From positions 62,001 to 126,000 of the forward strand of contig NZ_JAPRAQ010000014.1 of assembly GCF_029989365.1 (NCBI RefSeq): a stretch of 64,000 bases of DNA, written 5' to 3'. The DNA is from Bradyrhizobium sp. Arg816 (GTDB lineage: Bacteria; Pseudomonadota; Alphaproteobacteria; Rhizobiales; Xanthobacteraceae). Shown in pieces: positions 22,149 through 30,663 of this stretch. Each line of letters opens with the position of its first letter. Within the stretch, counting starts at the first letter, position 1. Below the pieces are notes generated by a model. That model was given only the letters and a program-made list of their open reading frames with translations. It was not told where the DNA came from and did not search any database. The translations under genes were made by a program, and so were the position numbers.

Positions 22149-23717
22149 ATGACGGCCTTTTCGCTTGGCACGTTCGGGTTCCCCGAGGTCCATGCCGACG
22201 ACCGCCTGATCAAGCTGGCCTTGCGCAAGGGACTTGCGCTGCTGGTCTATCTCGCGGAAGCCAAAGCCCCCGTCGCGCGCGACGTCATTGCCACGCTGCT
22301 GTGGCCCGAGACGTCCCGCGAGACGTGCCTTGCGCGATTGCGGCGTCTGCTTCACCGCGTCGAACTCACGCTCGGCCAGGCGGTTTTCGAGACCGACCGC
22401 ACAAGCTTGCGCTGGTCCCCGGAGGTCGAGCTGAAGATCGACTCGCATCTGTTCGAGAGCGCCTGCGATCGCGGTGCGTTTGAAGAGGCCTGCCGGATCT
22501 ATCGCGGTGACTTCCTGGCGGGCTTTTCTCCGGACGACTGTCCCGAATTCGACGATTGGGCGTTCTTTCGCCGCGAGGCGTTGCGGGGACGGCTCGTGCA
22601 GGCGCTCGAACGTCTGGTGCAGGACAGGAATGCTGCCGGCGATCATCTCGCCGCGACACTGCATGCGGGCCGTCTGGTCGAGCTCGATCCGCTCAGCGAG
22701 GTGTATGGCCGGCACCTGATCCGCAGCCTCCTGCTTGCGGGCGACCGAAGCGCGGCGGAACGGCATCACGCCGCACTGGCGCAGCGGCTGCGCGACGAGC
22801 TTGGCGTCACGCCGGAAGCGGAGACCGAAGCGCTCATGAGTCGCGCGGCCGCGCCGCTGCGCGATGCTCTTCCAGCGACACGCTATGTGAAGGGCGCCGG
22901 CGTGCATCTGGCGTATCAGACCTATGGCAGCGGTCCGCTCGACATCCTGGTCATGCCCGGCTTCGTCTCGCATGTGGAACGCGCCTGGGAGCATCCGGCG
23001 AGCCGGACGTTTCTGGCCTCATTGATGAGACTTGGGCGGCTGATCGTTTTCGATCGCCGCGGCATCGGCCTGTCCGACCGGGTCGGATCGGCCCCCGGCA
23101 TCGACGTCACCGCGGACGACATCGGCACCGTGCTGCGGGCGGCGGACTCGCGCCGCGTCGTGCTGTTTGGCGCATCCGAATGCGGGCCGGCCTGCATCAA
23201 ATTTGCGGTCGAGCAATCCCGCCATGTGGCCGGGCTCATCCTGTTCGGCGCACTGGCCAAGGGCTGCTGGTCGGAGGACTATCCGCACGCACTGCGCGCC
23301 AGCCAGTATGATGCCTGGAGCAAGCACCTGATTGCGCAATGGGGCGGCCCGGTCGGGATCGAAGCCTTCGCGCCGAGCCTGGCCAATGATCCGCAGGCGC
23401 GCGCCTGGTGGGCGGGGCTGTTGCGCGCGGCGTCCAGTCCGGGCGGAATCTCCGCCGTGCTCGAGGCCTTTCGCGACGCCGACGTGCGACACCTTCTGGC
23501 GCGGATTGCGGTGCCGACGCTGGTGCTGCATCGGCGGGACGACAAGGCCGTGCGGATCGCGGCCGGGCGCGACATCGCGAGCCGGATCACCGGTGCGGAA
23601 TTCGTCGAGCTCGACGGCAATGACCATTGGTTCTTTGCCGGCGACCAGCAGCCGGTGCTCGAGGCGATCAAGCGGTTCACGGAGGCTTTACCGCGTGAGG
23701 GGAGGTCGGGGCGGTGA
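22149..23717 (+). CDS. SARP-type regulator fused to alpha/beta hydrolase
   Basis: The 522-residue protein starts with a winged-helix DNA-binding domain (KLALRKGLALLVYLAEAK to LLWPETSRETCLARLRRLL, residues 20-70), followed by a bacterial transcriptional-activation helical domain to about residue 235 (IYRGDFLAGF, ELDPLSEVYGRHLIRSLL). The C-terminal half (about 245-515) is an alpha/beta hydrolase with DRRGIGLSDR and a nucleophile-elbow-like GASECGP. That elbow has Cys where GxSxG needs the last Gly, so catalysis is uncertain; a ligand-sensing role is possible. GGAAGGA precedes the ATG. It faces mddA across a 147-bp shared promoter region. Confidence 0.78.
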   Translation: MTAFSLGTFGFPEVHADDRLIKLALRKGLALLVYLAEAKAPVARDVIATLLWPETSRETCLARLRRLLHRVELTLGQAVFETDRTSLRWSPEVELKIDSHLFESACDRGAFEEACRIYRGDFLAGFSPDDCPEFDDWAFFRREALRGRLVQALERLVQDRNAAGDHLAATLHAGRLVELDPLSEVYGRHLIRSLLLAGDRSAAERHHAALAQRLRDELGVTPEAETEALMSRAAAPLRDALPATRYVKGAGVHLAYQTYGSGPLDILVMPGFVSHVERAWEHPASRTFLASLMRLGRLIVFDRRGIGLSDRVGSAPGIDVTADDIGTVLRAADSRRVVLFGASECGPACIKFAVEQSRHVAGLILFGALAKGCWSEDYPHALRASQYDAWSKHLIAQWGGPVGIEAFAPSLANDPQARAWWAGLLRAASSPGGISAVLEAFRDADVRHLLARIAVPTLVLHRRDDKAVRIAAGRDIASRITGAEFVELDGNDHWFFAGDQQPVLEAIKRFTEALPREGRSGR

Positions 23718-23736
23718 CGCCTCAAGCCTCATTTAT

Positions 23737-23752
23737 TGGCACGTTTCGTGCC
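23737..23752 (+). promoter_or_regulatory. Candidate sigma-54 promoter of cynS
   Basis: TGGCACG at 23737-23743 is followed after four bases by GTGCC, matching the -24/-12 consensus TGGCACG-N4-TTGCW. The only changes are G for T in the -12 box and C for W, and the invariant GG and GC doublets are 11 bases apart as required. The sequence is also a perfect 15-bp palindrome (GGCACG-TTT-CGTGCC). Transcription would start about 43 bases before the cynS ATG. Confidence 0.5.
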
Positions 23753-23806
23753 TCCCAAAGCGGCACAAACGACGTGACACGATGCCTGGCCAAGGGAGAC
23801 CCTGAC

Positions 23807-24295
23807 ATGAAGCGCGAAGACCTCACCGAAAAGCTGCTCGACATCAAGCGCGAGAACGGCTGGAGCTGGAAACACATCTGCGACAAGGTCGGCGGCTATT
23901 CCGAGGTGCTGATCGTCGGTGCGATCCTCGGCCAGATGAAGCTGACGAAACCGCAGGCCGCCAATGCCGGCGAGCTGTTCGGCCTGTCGAAGGCCGAGAC
24001 CACGATGCTCAACGAGGTGCCGATGCGCGGCACCGGCACGCCGATGCCGCCGACCGATCCGCTGATCTATCGCTTCTACGAGATGGTGATGGTCAACGGT
24101 CCGGCGTGGAAGGCGCTGATCGAGGAGGAATTCGGCGACGGCATTATGTCGGCGATCGACTTCGACATGGCAATGGAGTGCGTCGCCAACCCGAAGGGCG
24201 ACCGCGTCAAGATCACCATGAGCGGCAAGTTTTTGCCGTACAAATATTACGGCGCCAGCGGCAATGTGCCGGAATACGGCTTCAAGGAGGGGTGA
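23807..24295 (+). CDS. cynS: Cyanate hydratase (cyanase)
   Basis: Cyanase converts cyanate and bicarbonate to ammonia and carbon dioxide, allowing cyanate detoxification or use as a nitrogen source. The 162-residue product has the helical N-terminal domain and the catalytic C-terminal domain. The residues equivalent to E. coli Arg96, Glu99 and Ser122 lie in IYRFYEM and GIMSAIDFDM. The ATG at 23807 follows AAGGGAG; the open frame upstream is not cyanase-like. No cynT or cynX lies beside it. A sigma-54-like promoter would link it to nitrogen limitation. Confidence 0.95.
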   Translation: MKREDLTEKLLDIKRENGWSWKHICDKVGGYSEVLIVGAILGQMKLTKPQAANAGELFGLSKAETTMLNEVPMRGTGTPMPPTDPLIYRFYEMVMVNGPAWKALIEEEFGDGIMSAIDFDMAMECVANPKGDRVKITMSGKFLPYKYYGASGNVPEYGFKEG

Positions 24296-24318
24296 GGGAC
24301 GCCAATGGCGAACAGCGA

Positions 24319-24342
24319 GTAGCGAATGGGCTCATTCGCTAC
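24319..24342. terminator. Bidirectional hairpin between cynS and the zeta gene
   Basis: A perfect 10-bp stem (24319-24328 with 24333-24342) and a 4-base loop lies between two convergent genes. The flanking GGCGAACAGCGAGTAGCG arm also partly recurs as GCTACCCGCCGC and CTAGTTCGCC, so this may be another dispersed palindromic repeat acting as a shared 3' structure. Confidence 0.6.
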
Positions 24343-24361
24343 CCGCCGCTCCCTAGTTCGC

Positions 24362-24685
24362 CTATTTGCCCGCCTTCACCTCGGCCGCGGCCACGGCGAT
24401 CAATTCGCTCATCTTGGCGCGAATCGCCTGTTCGGTGATGGCGACGTTCTTGGCGGCGAAATCGGCCATGACCTTGCGCAGGACGTCGGCATCGCCGGCC
24501 TCCTCGAAATCGGCCGCGACCACTTCCTTGGCGTAGGCGGTGGCGGCCTCGCCGGTGATGCCGAGCTTCTCGGCGGCCCAAAGGCCGAGCAGCCGGTTGC
24601 GGCGGGCTTCCGCCTTGAATTTCTGCTCCTCGTCGAGGGCGAATTTCTTCTCGAAGCCTTCCTCGCGCTTGTCCAAACTGCTCAT
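24362..24685 (-). CDS. DUF1476 protein, F-type ATP synthase zeta subunit homologue
   Basis: The 107-residue, highly charged, helical protein (start MSSLDKREEGFEKKFALDEE) matches DUF1476. In Paracoccus denitrificans this family is the zeta subunit, an alphaproteobacterial inhibitor of the F1 ATPase whose N-terminal segment inserts into the F1 catalytic interface. The characteristic FEKKFALDEE and NRLLGLWAAEKLG blocks are present. AAAAGG precedes the ATG. It stands alone, convergent to cynS and divergent from purC; no other ATP synthase gene is nearby. Confidence 0.85.
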   Translation of the reverse strand: MSSLDKREEGFEKKFALDEEQKFKAEARRNRLLGLWAAEKLGITGEAATAYAKEVVAADFEEAGDADVLRKVMADFAAKNVAITEQAIRAKMSELIAVAAAEVKAGK

Positions 24686-25004
24686 GCCTTTTCCAATTCC
24701 CTGCTGACTGGATCCGGCGGCCGTCGTTGCGACGGCCCCGGCGCATGCCTAGATAGGGGGCACGAATCGGCAAAACAACGAGCCGTTAAGCCGCAGGCAA
24801 GACGGTATAAGTTGATGCCGGGCGGCCGGATCGATTGTGCTGGGACAGCCAATCGGATAGGTTGCCTGAAGGCTTGGTTCCCGTTCTGTTTCCAAGGGGT
24901 TATAGACGGGTTCCCAGCCGTTCACGGCAGCTCCGCTGTGGGTCGTAACCTGGTAACCGGAGCACACCAAATACATGGATTTCAACAAAACACGGTACAT
25001 CCCC
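24686..25004. other. Intergenic region before purC
   Basis: This 319-bp stretch between divergent genes must carry the promoters of the zeta gene and purC. No riboswitch, operator palindrome or ORF was recognised in it. Confidence 0.4.
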
Positions 25005-25772
25005 ATGAGCCGTCGGCGTCGTATTTATGAAGGCAAGGCAAAGGTTCTTTACGAAGGCCCGGAGCCCGGTACCCTGATCCAGCACTTCAAGGATGACGCC
25101 ACCGCGTTCAATGCGAAAAAGCATCAGGTGATCGAGGGCAAGGGTGTCCTCAACAACCGGATCTCGGAGTACCTGTTTCAGCACCTCAACGACATCGGGG
25201 TGCCGACCCATTTCATCCGCCGCCTCAACATGCGCGAACAATTGATTCGCGAGGTCGAGATCGTGCCGCTGGAAGTGGTGGTGCGGAACGTTGCCGCCGG
25301 TTCGCTGTCGCAGCGCCTCGGCATCGAGGAGGGCACGCAGCTGCCCCGTTCGATCATCGAATTCTACTACAAGAACGACCAGCTCAACGACCCCATGGTG
25401 TCGGAAGAGCACATCACCGCCTTCGGCTGGGCCACGCCGCAGGAGATCGACGACATCATGGCGCTCGCCATCCGCGTCAACGATTTCCTCACCGGCCTCT
25501 TCCTCGGCATCGGCATCCGCCTCGTCGACTTCAAAATGGAGTGCGGCCGGCTGTTCGAGAACGAGATGATGCGGATCATCGTCGCCGACGAGATCTCGCC
25601 GGATAGCTGCCGTCTCTGGGACATCAAGTCGAACGAGAAGCTCGACAAGGACCGTTTCCGCAGGGATCTCGGCGGCCTGCTCGAGGCTTACACCGAAGTC
25701 GCAAAACGCCTCGGCATCCTCATGGAGAACGAGCGTCCGCAGGGCACTGGCCCGGTGCTGGTGAAGAGCTAA
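25005..25772 (+). CDS. purC: Phosphoribosylaminoimidazole-succinocarboxamide synthase
   Basis: PurC (SAICAR synthetase) joins aspartate to CAIR with ATP in de novo purine synthesis. The 255-residue protein shows RRRRIYEGKAKVLYEG at the N terminus, the block VEIVPLEVVVRNVAAGS, and DFKMECGR plus ADEISPDSCRLWD. An upstream in-frame ATG at 24975 would add ten residues. The second ATG at 25005 gives the usual PurC N terminus, though neither has a good ribosome site. purS follows 12 bases after the stop codon. Confidence 0.96.
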   Translation: MSRRRRIYEGKAKVLYEGPEPGTLIQHFKDDATAFNAKKHQVIEGKGVLNNRISEYLFQHLNDIGVPTHFIRRLNMREQLIREVEIVPLEVVVRNVAAGSLSQRLGIEEGTQLPRSIIEFYYKNDQLNDPMVSEEHITAFGWATPQEIDDIMALAIRVNDFLTGLFLGIGIRLVDFKMECGRLFENEMMRIIVADEISPDSCRLWDIKSNEKLDKDRFRRDLGGLLEAYTEVAKRLGILMENERPQGTGPVLVKS

Positions 25773-25784
25773 GAGGGATTTGAC

Positions 25785-26024
25785 GTGAAGGCACGTGTTA
25801 CCGTTACCCTGAAAACGGGCATCCTCGATCCGCAGGGCAAGGCCATCGAAGGCGCGCTGAAGTCGCTCGGCGTCGACGGCGTCGCCAGCGTTCGTCAGGG
25901 CAAGGTGTTCGACATCGAGCTTGCCGGCGCCGACAAGGCCAAGGCCGAAGCGGCGCTGAAGGAGGCCGCCGACAAGCTCTTGGCGAACACCGTGATCGAG
26001 AATTATCGGGTCGAGATCGTCTAG
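25785..26024 (+). CDS. purS: Phosphoribosylformylglycinamidine synthase subunit PurS
   Basis: PurS is the small bridging subunit of the three-part FGAM synthase, with PurQ (glutaminase) and PurL. The 79-residue sequence MKARVTVTLKTGILDPQGKA is typical. Translation starts at GTG behind AAGAGGG. It is directly downstream of purC, but purQ is separated from it by an oppositely oriented corA gene. Confidence 0.95.
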   Translation: MKARVTVTLKTGILDPQGKAIEGALKSLGVDGVASVRQGKVFDIELAGADKAKAEAALKEAADKLLANTVIENYRVEIV

Positions 26025-26037
26025 CCCGCGCGGCGCT

Positions 26038-27054
26038 TCACAGCCATCCGACGCGGCGGAAGCGCCAGTACAATCCGAGGCAGGCGAGGGCCATCATCCC
26101 CATGACGACGAAATAGCTGTATTCCCATTGCAGCTCGGGGATGTATTTGAAGTTCATCCCGTAGATGCCGGCGACTGCGGTGGGGACGGCGAGGATCGCG
26201 AGCCACGACGCGAGCGTTTTGGAGACCGCGGTCTCCTGCGCCTGTCCGACCAGCAGGCTCGCTTCGAAGGCGAAGGCCAGCACCTCGCGCATTGAATCGA
26301 TGCGCTCCTGGATGTTCCTGACGTGGTCGGTGACGTCGCGGAACAGCGGCTGCATCGTCGCGCGCACCATCGCAAGCTCGTCATGCTCGAGGCGGCGGCA
26401 GACTTCCACCAGCGGGCCGATCGCGGTCCTGAGCCGCAACAGGTCGCGGCGCAGCATGTAGAGCCGCTCGATCTGCGCCTTGCTGATCGGCTTGGACAGC
26501 ACGTCGTCCTCGATGCCCTCGACCTCCTCGTGGATGCTCTCCAGCACGGGCGAGTAGTTGTCGACGATGAAATCGAGGATGGCGTAGAGGATGTAGTCCT
26601 CGCCGCGCGCCAGCGCCCGCGGGCAGCTTTCGCAGCGTTCGCGCACCGGCGTGTAGGATGTCGAGGCGCCATGGCGCACCGAGACCAGATAGCTTTCGCC
26701 GACGAAGATGTGCGTCTCGCCGAAGGCGATCCGGCCCTCGATCAGTTGCGCCGTCCGCGCCACGATGAACAGGGCCTCGCCATATTGCTCGATCTTCGGC
26801 CGCTGATGGGCGTTGTTGGCGTCCTCGATGGCAAGGTCGTGCAGGTCGAACTGCTTCTGCACGGCGCCGAGCAGCGCCATGTCGGGCTCGTGCAGCCCGA
26901 TCCACACCACGTGGCCGGGCTTGGCCCGCCAGCTCGAAGCCTCGCTGATGGCGATATTGGCGACACGCCGGCCGTCGACATAGGCGCCGGCGGCGATGAC
27001 GCCCTGAGTGGACACCGGTTCGGAGGGGGAGGCGGGCCGCGACGGGACGTTCAT
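26038..27054 (-). CDS. corA: CorA-type magnesium/divalent-cation transporter
   Basis: A 338-residue CorA family protein with a large cytoplasmic N-terminal domain, a long stalk helix, and two C-terminal transmembrane helices. The signature YGMNF follows the first helix, and the protein ends in a short basic tail (RFRRVGWL). It should form pentameric Mg2+ channels. The ATG at 27054 is preferred over one at 27072. It is inserted antiparallel between purS and purQ, breaking the purCSQ order; its stop codon lies 14 bases from that of purS. Confidence 0.9.
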   Translation of the reverse strand: MNVPSRPASPSEPVSTQGVIAAGAYVDGRRVANIAISEASSWRAKPGHVVWIGLHEPDMALLGAVQKQFDLHDLAIEDANNAHQRPKIEQYGEALFIVARTAQLIEGRIAFGETHIFVGESYLVSVRHGASTSYTPVRERCESCPRALARGEDYILYAILDFIVDNYSPVLESIHEEVEGIEDDVLSKPISKAQIERLYMLRRDLLRLRTAIGPLVEVCRRLEHDELAMVRATMQPLFRDVTDHVRNIQERIDSMREVLAFAFEASLLVGQAQETAVSKTLASWLAILAVPTAVAGIYGMNFKYIPELQWEYSYFVVMGMMALACLGLYWRFRRVGWL

Positions 27055-27224
27055 GGCTTCAATCCCGGGCAAGATCGTCAGGCAAAAGTGCCGTGGCTAT
27101 GGCCTGTGTACAAGGCCGCCCGGCAAGGCTAGCACTGGTAAAATCCCCGTCAAATGGCTATCTCTCTTCACGATTTTGGCCCTCTTTGGCCAGCCCGATT
27201 CCCATCACCTTCGGAACCCGAACC

Positions 27225-27926
27225 ATGAAAGCCGCCATCCTCGTCTTTCCCGGAATCAACCGCGAGCGCGACATGGCGCGCGCATTGAGGCTGATCTCCG
27301 GCAGCGAGCCCGCGATGGTCTGGCACGCCGAGACGTCGCTGCCCGCGGGCACCGACCTCGTCGTGGTGCCTGGCGGCTTCTCCTACGGCGACTATCTGCG
27401 CTGCGGCGCGATTGCGGCGCGATCGCCGGTGATGGACGCGGTGCGCGACTATGCGGCCAAGGGCGGTCTCGTGCTCGGCGTCTGCAATGGTTTTCAGATC
27501 CTCTGCGAGTCCGGCCTGCTGCCCGGCGTCTTGATGCGCAACGCGCGGCTGAAGTTCATCTGTCACGACGTGCATCTGCGCGTCGAGCGCTCCGACACGC
27601 CGTTCACCCGCGGCTACAATGCGGGCCAGGTGATCCGCGTGCCGGTGGCGCATGGCGAGGGCAATTACGAGGCGGACGAAGAGACCATCAAGCGGCTCGA
27701 GGGCGAGGGGCGGGTGCTCTATCGTTACTGCTCGGCCGACGGCGTGGTCGATGATATCAGCAACATCAATGGCGCGGCGCAATCCATCGCCGGAATCGTC
27801 AACGACAGGGGCAACGTGCTCGGCATGATGCCGCACCCGGAGAACCACGTCGAAGACATCATGGGCTGCACCGATGGCCGCGGCCTGTTCGCCGGCCTCA
27901 CTGCCCATCTGGAAAAGGCCGCGTGA
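27225..27926 (+). CDS. purQ: Phosphoribosylformylglycinamidine synthase subunit PurQ
   Basis: PurQ is the class I glutamine amidotransferase that supplies ammonia to PurL. The 233-residue protein has the nucleophile elbow GVCNGFQ (Cys87) and the catalytic His-Glu pair in MMPHPENH near residue 210. The start MKAAILVFPG at 27225 gives the family N terminus; the frame extends upstream without similarity. Its stop codon overlaps the GTG start of the following tctC-like gene by GTGA, an unusual coupling for a purine gene. Confidence 0.96.
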   Translation: MKAAILVFPGINRERDMARALRLISGSEPAMVWHAETSLPAGTDLVVVPGGFSYGDYLRCGAIAARSPVMDAVRDYAAKGGLVLGVCNGFQILCESGLLPGVLMRNARLKFICHDVHLRVERSDTPFTRGYNAGQVIRVPVAHGEGNYEADEETIKRLEGEGRVLYRYCSADGVVDDISNINGAAQSIAGIVNDRGNVLGMMPHPENHVEDIMGCTDGRGLFAGLTAHLEKAA

Positions 27927-28909
27927 TCGCGTTCGTGGCGAAGCGGGCTCTCGCCGCGATCGCGGCGCTGTCGCTCGCGACATTTTCGCTCGCGACCGCC
28001 GCCTTCGCGCAGGATTTCCCCAAGCGTCCGCTCACCATGATCGTGCCGTTCGCGGCCGGCGGCACGTCGGACGTGATCGCGCGCACGGTGGCCGAGCAGA
28101 TGGGCATCGCGCTCGGCCAGACCATCGTGATCGAGAACGTCGCCGGCGCCGGCGGCTCGACCGCGCTGGCGCGCGCCTCCCGCGCCGAGCCTGACGGCTA
28201 CACCATCGCGATCGGCAACGCCGGCACCAATGCCGCGACCTACACGATCTATCCCAAACTGCCGTTCACGCCTGAATCCTTCGTCCCGATCGCCATGGTC
28301 GCGAAGACGTTCGGCATCATCGCGCTTCGCAAGGATTTTCCGGCGAAGGACCTGAAAGAGTTCATCGCCTACGCCAAGGCCAACCCCGGCAAGATCAATC
28401 TCGGCCACGCCGGTGTCGGCTCGTCGAATTACCTCATTTGCAAGAGCTTCGTGACGGCCGCCGGCATCGATGCGACGCTGGTCGGCTATCGCGGCGCGGC
28501 GCCTGCGCTCACCGACGCGGTCGGCAGCCAGATCGACGGCGTCTGCGACGCCGCCGCCTCCGTCTCGCAGTCGATCAACGAGAAGCTGGTGCGGGGGCTC
28601 GTGGTCGGCTCGACCGTGCGGCTGGCCACGCTGCCCGATCTGCCGACGTCTGCCGAGGCGGGCTTGCCGGACTTCGAAGCGCAGGGCTGGAATGGCCTGT
28701 TCGCACCCAAGGGCACGCCGCAGGCCGTCATCGCCAAGCTGAATGCAGCCGCGCGCACCGCGGTGGAAACCGACGCGGTGAAGAAGCGTTTTGCGGATCT
28801 GTCGACCGTTACGCCCGATCCCGACGAGCATACGCCCGAGGTGCTCCAGAAGCTCGTGACGCGTGACGTCGAGAAGTACCGGAAGATGCTCGCGGACGAC
28901 GCCAAGTAG
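27923..28909 (+). CDS. TctC-type (Bug) solute-binding protein
   Basis: A 328-residue periplasmic binding protein of the tripartite tricarboxylate transporter/Bug family. It has a signal peptide ending AAFAQDFP, then RPLTMIVPFAAGGTSD, the GGSTALARASRAEPDGYT block, and GLFAPKGTPQAV near the C terminus. Such proteins bind organic acids; the ligand is unknown. It starts with GTG overlapping the purQ stop codon. No TctA or TctB membrane gene is in the window, so it may serve a transporter elsewhere or act as a sensor. Confidence 0.9.
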   Translation: MIAFVAKRALAAIAALSLATFSLATAAFAQDFPKRPLTMIVPFAAGGTSDVIARTVAEQMGIALGQTIVIENVAGAGGSTALARASRAEPDGYTIAIGNAGTNAATYTIYPKLPFTPESFVPIAMVAKTFGIIALRKDFPAKDLKEFIAYAKANPGKINLGHAGVGSSNYLICKSFVTAAGIDATLVGYRGAAPALTDAVGSQIDGVCDAAASVSQSINEKLVRGLVVGSTVRLATLPDLPTSAEAGLPDFEAQGWNGLFAPKGTPQAVIAKLNAAARTAVETDAVKKRFADLSTVTPDPDEHTPEVLQKLVTRDVEKYRKMLADDAK

Positions 28910-28914
28910 CAGCC

Positions 28915-28952
28915 GCCCAAATCATAGCTGCCCAAGTCATAGCGGTTTGGGC
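28915..28952 (+). terminator. Direct repeat and hairpin after the tctC-like gene
   Basis: Two adjacent 15-bp units (28915-28929 and 28930-28944, two mismatches) are followed by TTTGGGC, which can pair with GCCCAAA at the start of the first unit. A terminator is possible, but the following T content is modest. Confidence 0.35.
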
Positions 28953-29125
28953 TTGCTGTCTCATGAACCTCAATCGCGTTTGAGACGACTGACTCCTCGT
29001 CGCCATCAAGGCGCGTGCATCCGGGGTCGCTGATTTCCGCGCGGATGGAAGCAACTCAAAGTTGTTTCGCTGCGCGAGTTGCGATATCAGGAAGCGTACG
29101 CTGTCGTTGTGCTCCCGGATGTCAC

Positions 29126-29869
29126 ATGCCCGTCGCTTTGGTCGTTCTGCTGCTCGATATCACGCTGATCTATCACGCGTCGCGAACCGGGCGATTGCGG
29201 CCCTGGGCTTTCATCATCCTGCTGGTGCCGATGATGGGCGCGCTCGCCTATATCGCGGTCGAACTCATCCCGGAATGGTTTTCCAGCCCCGGCGCGCGGC
29301 AGGCGCGCCAACGCGTCGCCAATCGGCTCGATCCGGAGAAGCGCTACCGCGAGCTGTCCGACCGGCTGGCTGTCACCGATACCATCGCCAATCGTGCGGC
29401 GCTGGCCGAGGAGTGCGCGAAGATCGGGCGCTACGGTGAAGCCGAGCAGCATTACGATCATATTTTGGCGCTGCCGATGGGCCACGATCCCGCCTACGCC
29501 TTCGGCAAGGCGCAAGCCGAATTCTCCGCAAAGCGTCCGGCCGATACGCTGGCGACGCTGGATGATCTTCAGAAGCAATGGCCGGACTTCGATTCCGCCG
29601 ATGCGCATCTGCTCTATGCCCGCGCGCTTGCCGAGGTTGGCCGGCTCGACGAGGCGCTGGAGGAATATCACGCCGTCACCGACTATTTTCCCGGCGCCGA
29701 AGCACGGGTGCGCTACGGCATGCTGCTCCAGATGGTCGGCCGCAGCGCCGAGGCGCGCGTGGTTTTCAACGAGCTCCTGATCCAGATGCGGCGCGCGCCG
29801 AAATATCTGCGCGAGGCGCAGGCCGAGTGGCTCAACATCGCCGAGAAGCAATTGTCGGCGTCGCGCTGA
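29126..29869 (+). CDS. Membrane-anchored TPR protein with PLDc_N-like head
   Basis: The 247-residue protein begins with two transmembrane helices (about residues 2-18 and 25-45) with the WAFIILLVPMMGALAYI pattern seen at the N terminus of cardiolipin synthase-like proteins. A cytoplasmic or periplasmic TPR domain follows, with repeats such as CAKIGRYGEAEQHY and ALAEVGRLDEALEEY. The ATG at 29126 puts the first helix at the N terminus; no strong ribosome site is visible. A scaffolding or assembly role is likely but undefined. Confidence 0.7.
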   Translation: MPVALVVLLLDITLIYHASRTGRLRPWAFIILLVPMMGALAYIAVELIPEWFSSPGARQARQRVANRLDPEKRYRELSDRLAVTDTIANRAALAEECAKIGRYGEAEQHYDHILALPMGHDPAYAFGKAQAEFSAKRPADTLATLDDLQKQWPDFDSADAHLLYARALAEVGRLDEALEEYHAVTDYFPGAEARVRYGMLLQMVGRSAEARVVFNELLIQMRRAPKYLREAQAEWLNIAEKQLSASR

Positions 29870-29877
29870 TTGCCGCT

Positions 29878-30546
29878 TCAACGCCAAACGCCAGAGAAGG
29901 CGATCAGGTCAACCAGGTAATGCACGAGCACGACCGGCCAAAGCGCACCTGAGCGCCGGTACATCGCCATGAAAAGGATGCCGGTTGTTGCGGCAAGCAG
30001 GATGTTTCCGATCCCGCTCCACCAATGAAAGGCGCCGAAGATCAGAGACGTCATGAGGATAGCAAAGACCCCATCGCCCAGGTAAGGCTGTGACGCGTTC
30101 CGAAGCAATCGCCTGAAAATGATCTCTTCACTGGCCGCGACCAGCGCCAAGCCAACGATGAGATCGAAGACGTTGAGCCAGCCGGTCGGGTGCGGGTATT
30201 TGCCAATGACGGTCGCTGGCAATGTCGCATTGATGAGTCGTCGCGGCCACTGACTCAAGCGGTCCAGCAGTACAATTCCTGCGATCCAGACCCCGATCTC
30301 AAGAAAAGAAATCCGGCGTTGCTCGCGTCGATAGGCAACAGCACGTGCTGCAGGAATCGCTGCAAGGATGGCCAGGGCGGCGATCCGCCCGGCATAGTCC
30401 CAGACAAGCCAACCCGCCGCAGTGTGCTGATGCAGTCGCATGAGCTGGGATGCAAATAGCGGAACAAGCGCGAGTGCGAACCACCAAATGCTGGGCACGC
30501 GATCGGCTTTTGAATCGCCAATGGCGTGTGGTGAACGACTGTCCAT
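29878..30546 (-). CDS. CPBP-family intramembrane metalloprotease
   Basis: The 222-residue membrane protein contains the three conserved motifs of the CPBP (CAAX protease/bacteriocin-processing) family: EEIIFR (140-145), FGAFHW (about 170) and HYLVDL near the C terminus. The two Glu and two His residues needed for metal binding and catalysis are present. Bacterial members process peptides or protect against bacteriocins; the target here is unknown. It is convergent with the TPR gene, with 8 bp between the stop codons. Confidence 0.85.
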   Translation of the reverse strand: MDSRSPHAIGDSKADRVPSIWWFALALVPLFASQLMRLHQHTAAGWLVWDYAGRIAALAILAAIPAARAVAYRREQRRISFLEIGVWIAGIVLLDRLSQWPRRLINATLPATVIGKYPHPTGWLNVFDLIVGLALVAASEEIIFRRLLRNASQPYLGDGVFAILMTSLIFGAFHWWSGIGNILLAATTGILFMAMYRRSGALWPVVLVHYLVDLIAFSGVWR

Positions 30547-30663
30547 GCTGGGCCTTGAGGGAGGGATGCATCACGACAGGCTTGCGCGCGACTACCTCAC
30601 ATTCGTCCATCATGTGTCAATCAGGTTGTGACTGTGCCTTAGTGCGCCTCGTTGCGTTAGCAC

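Noticed and set aside
22149..23717. Antibiotic biosynthesis cluster, suggested by the SARP-type regulator
   Set aside because: No polyketide, peptide synthetase or tailoring genes are nearby; neighbours are a methyltransferase, an oxidoreductase and cyanase.
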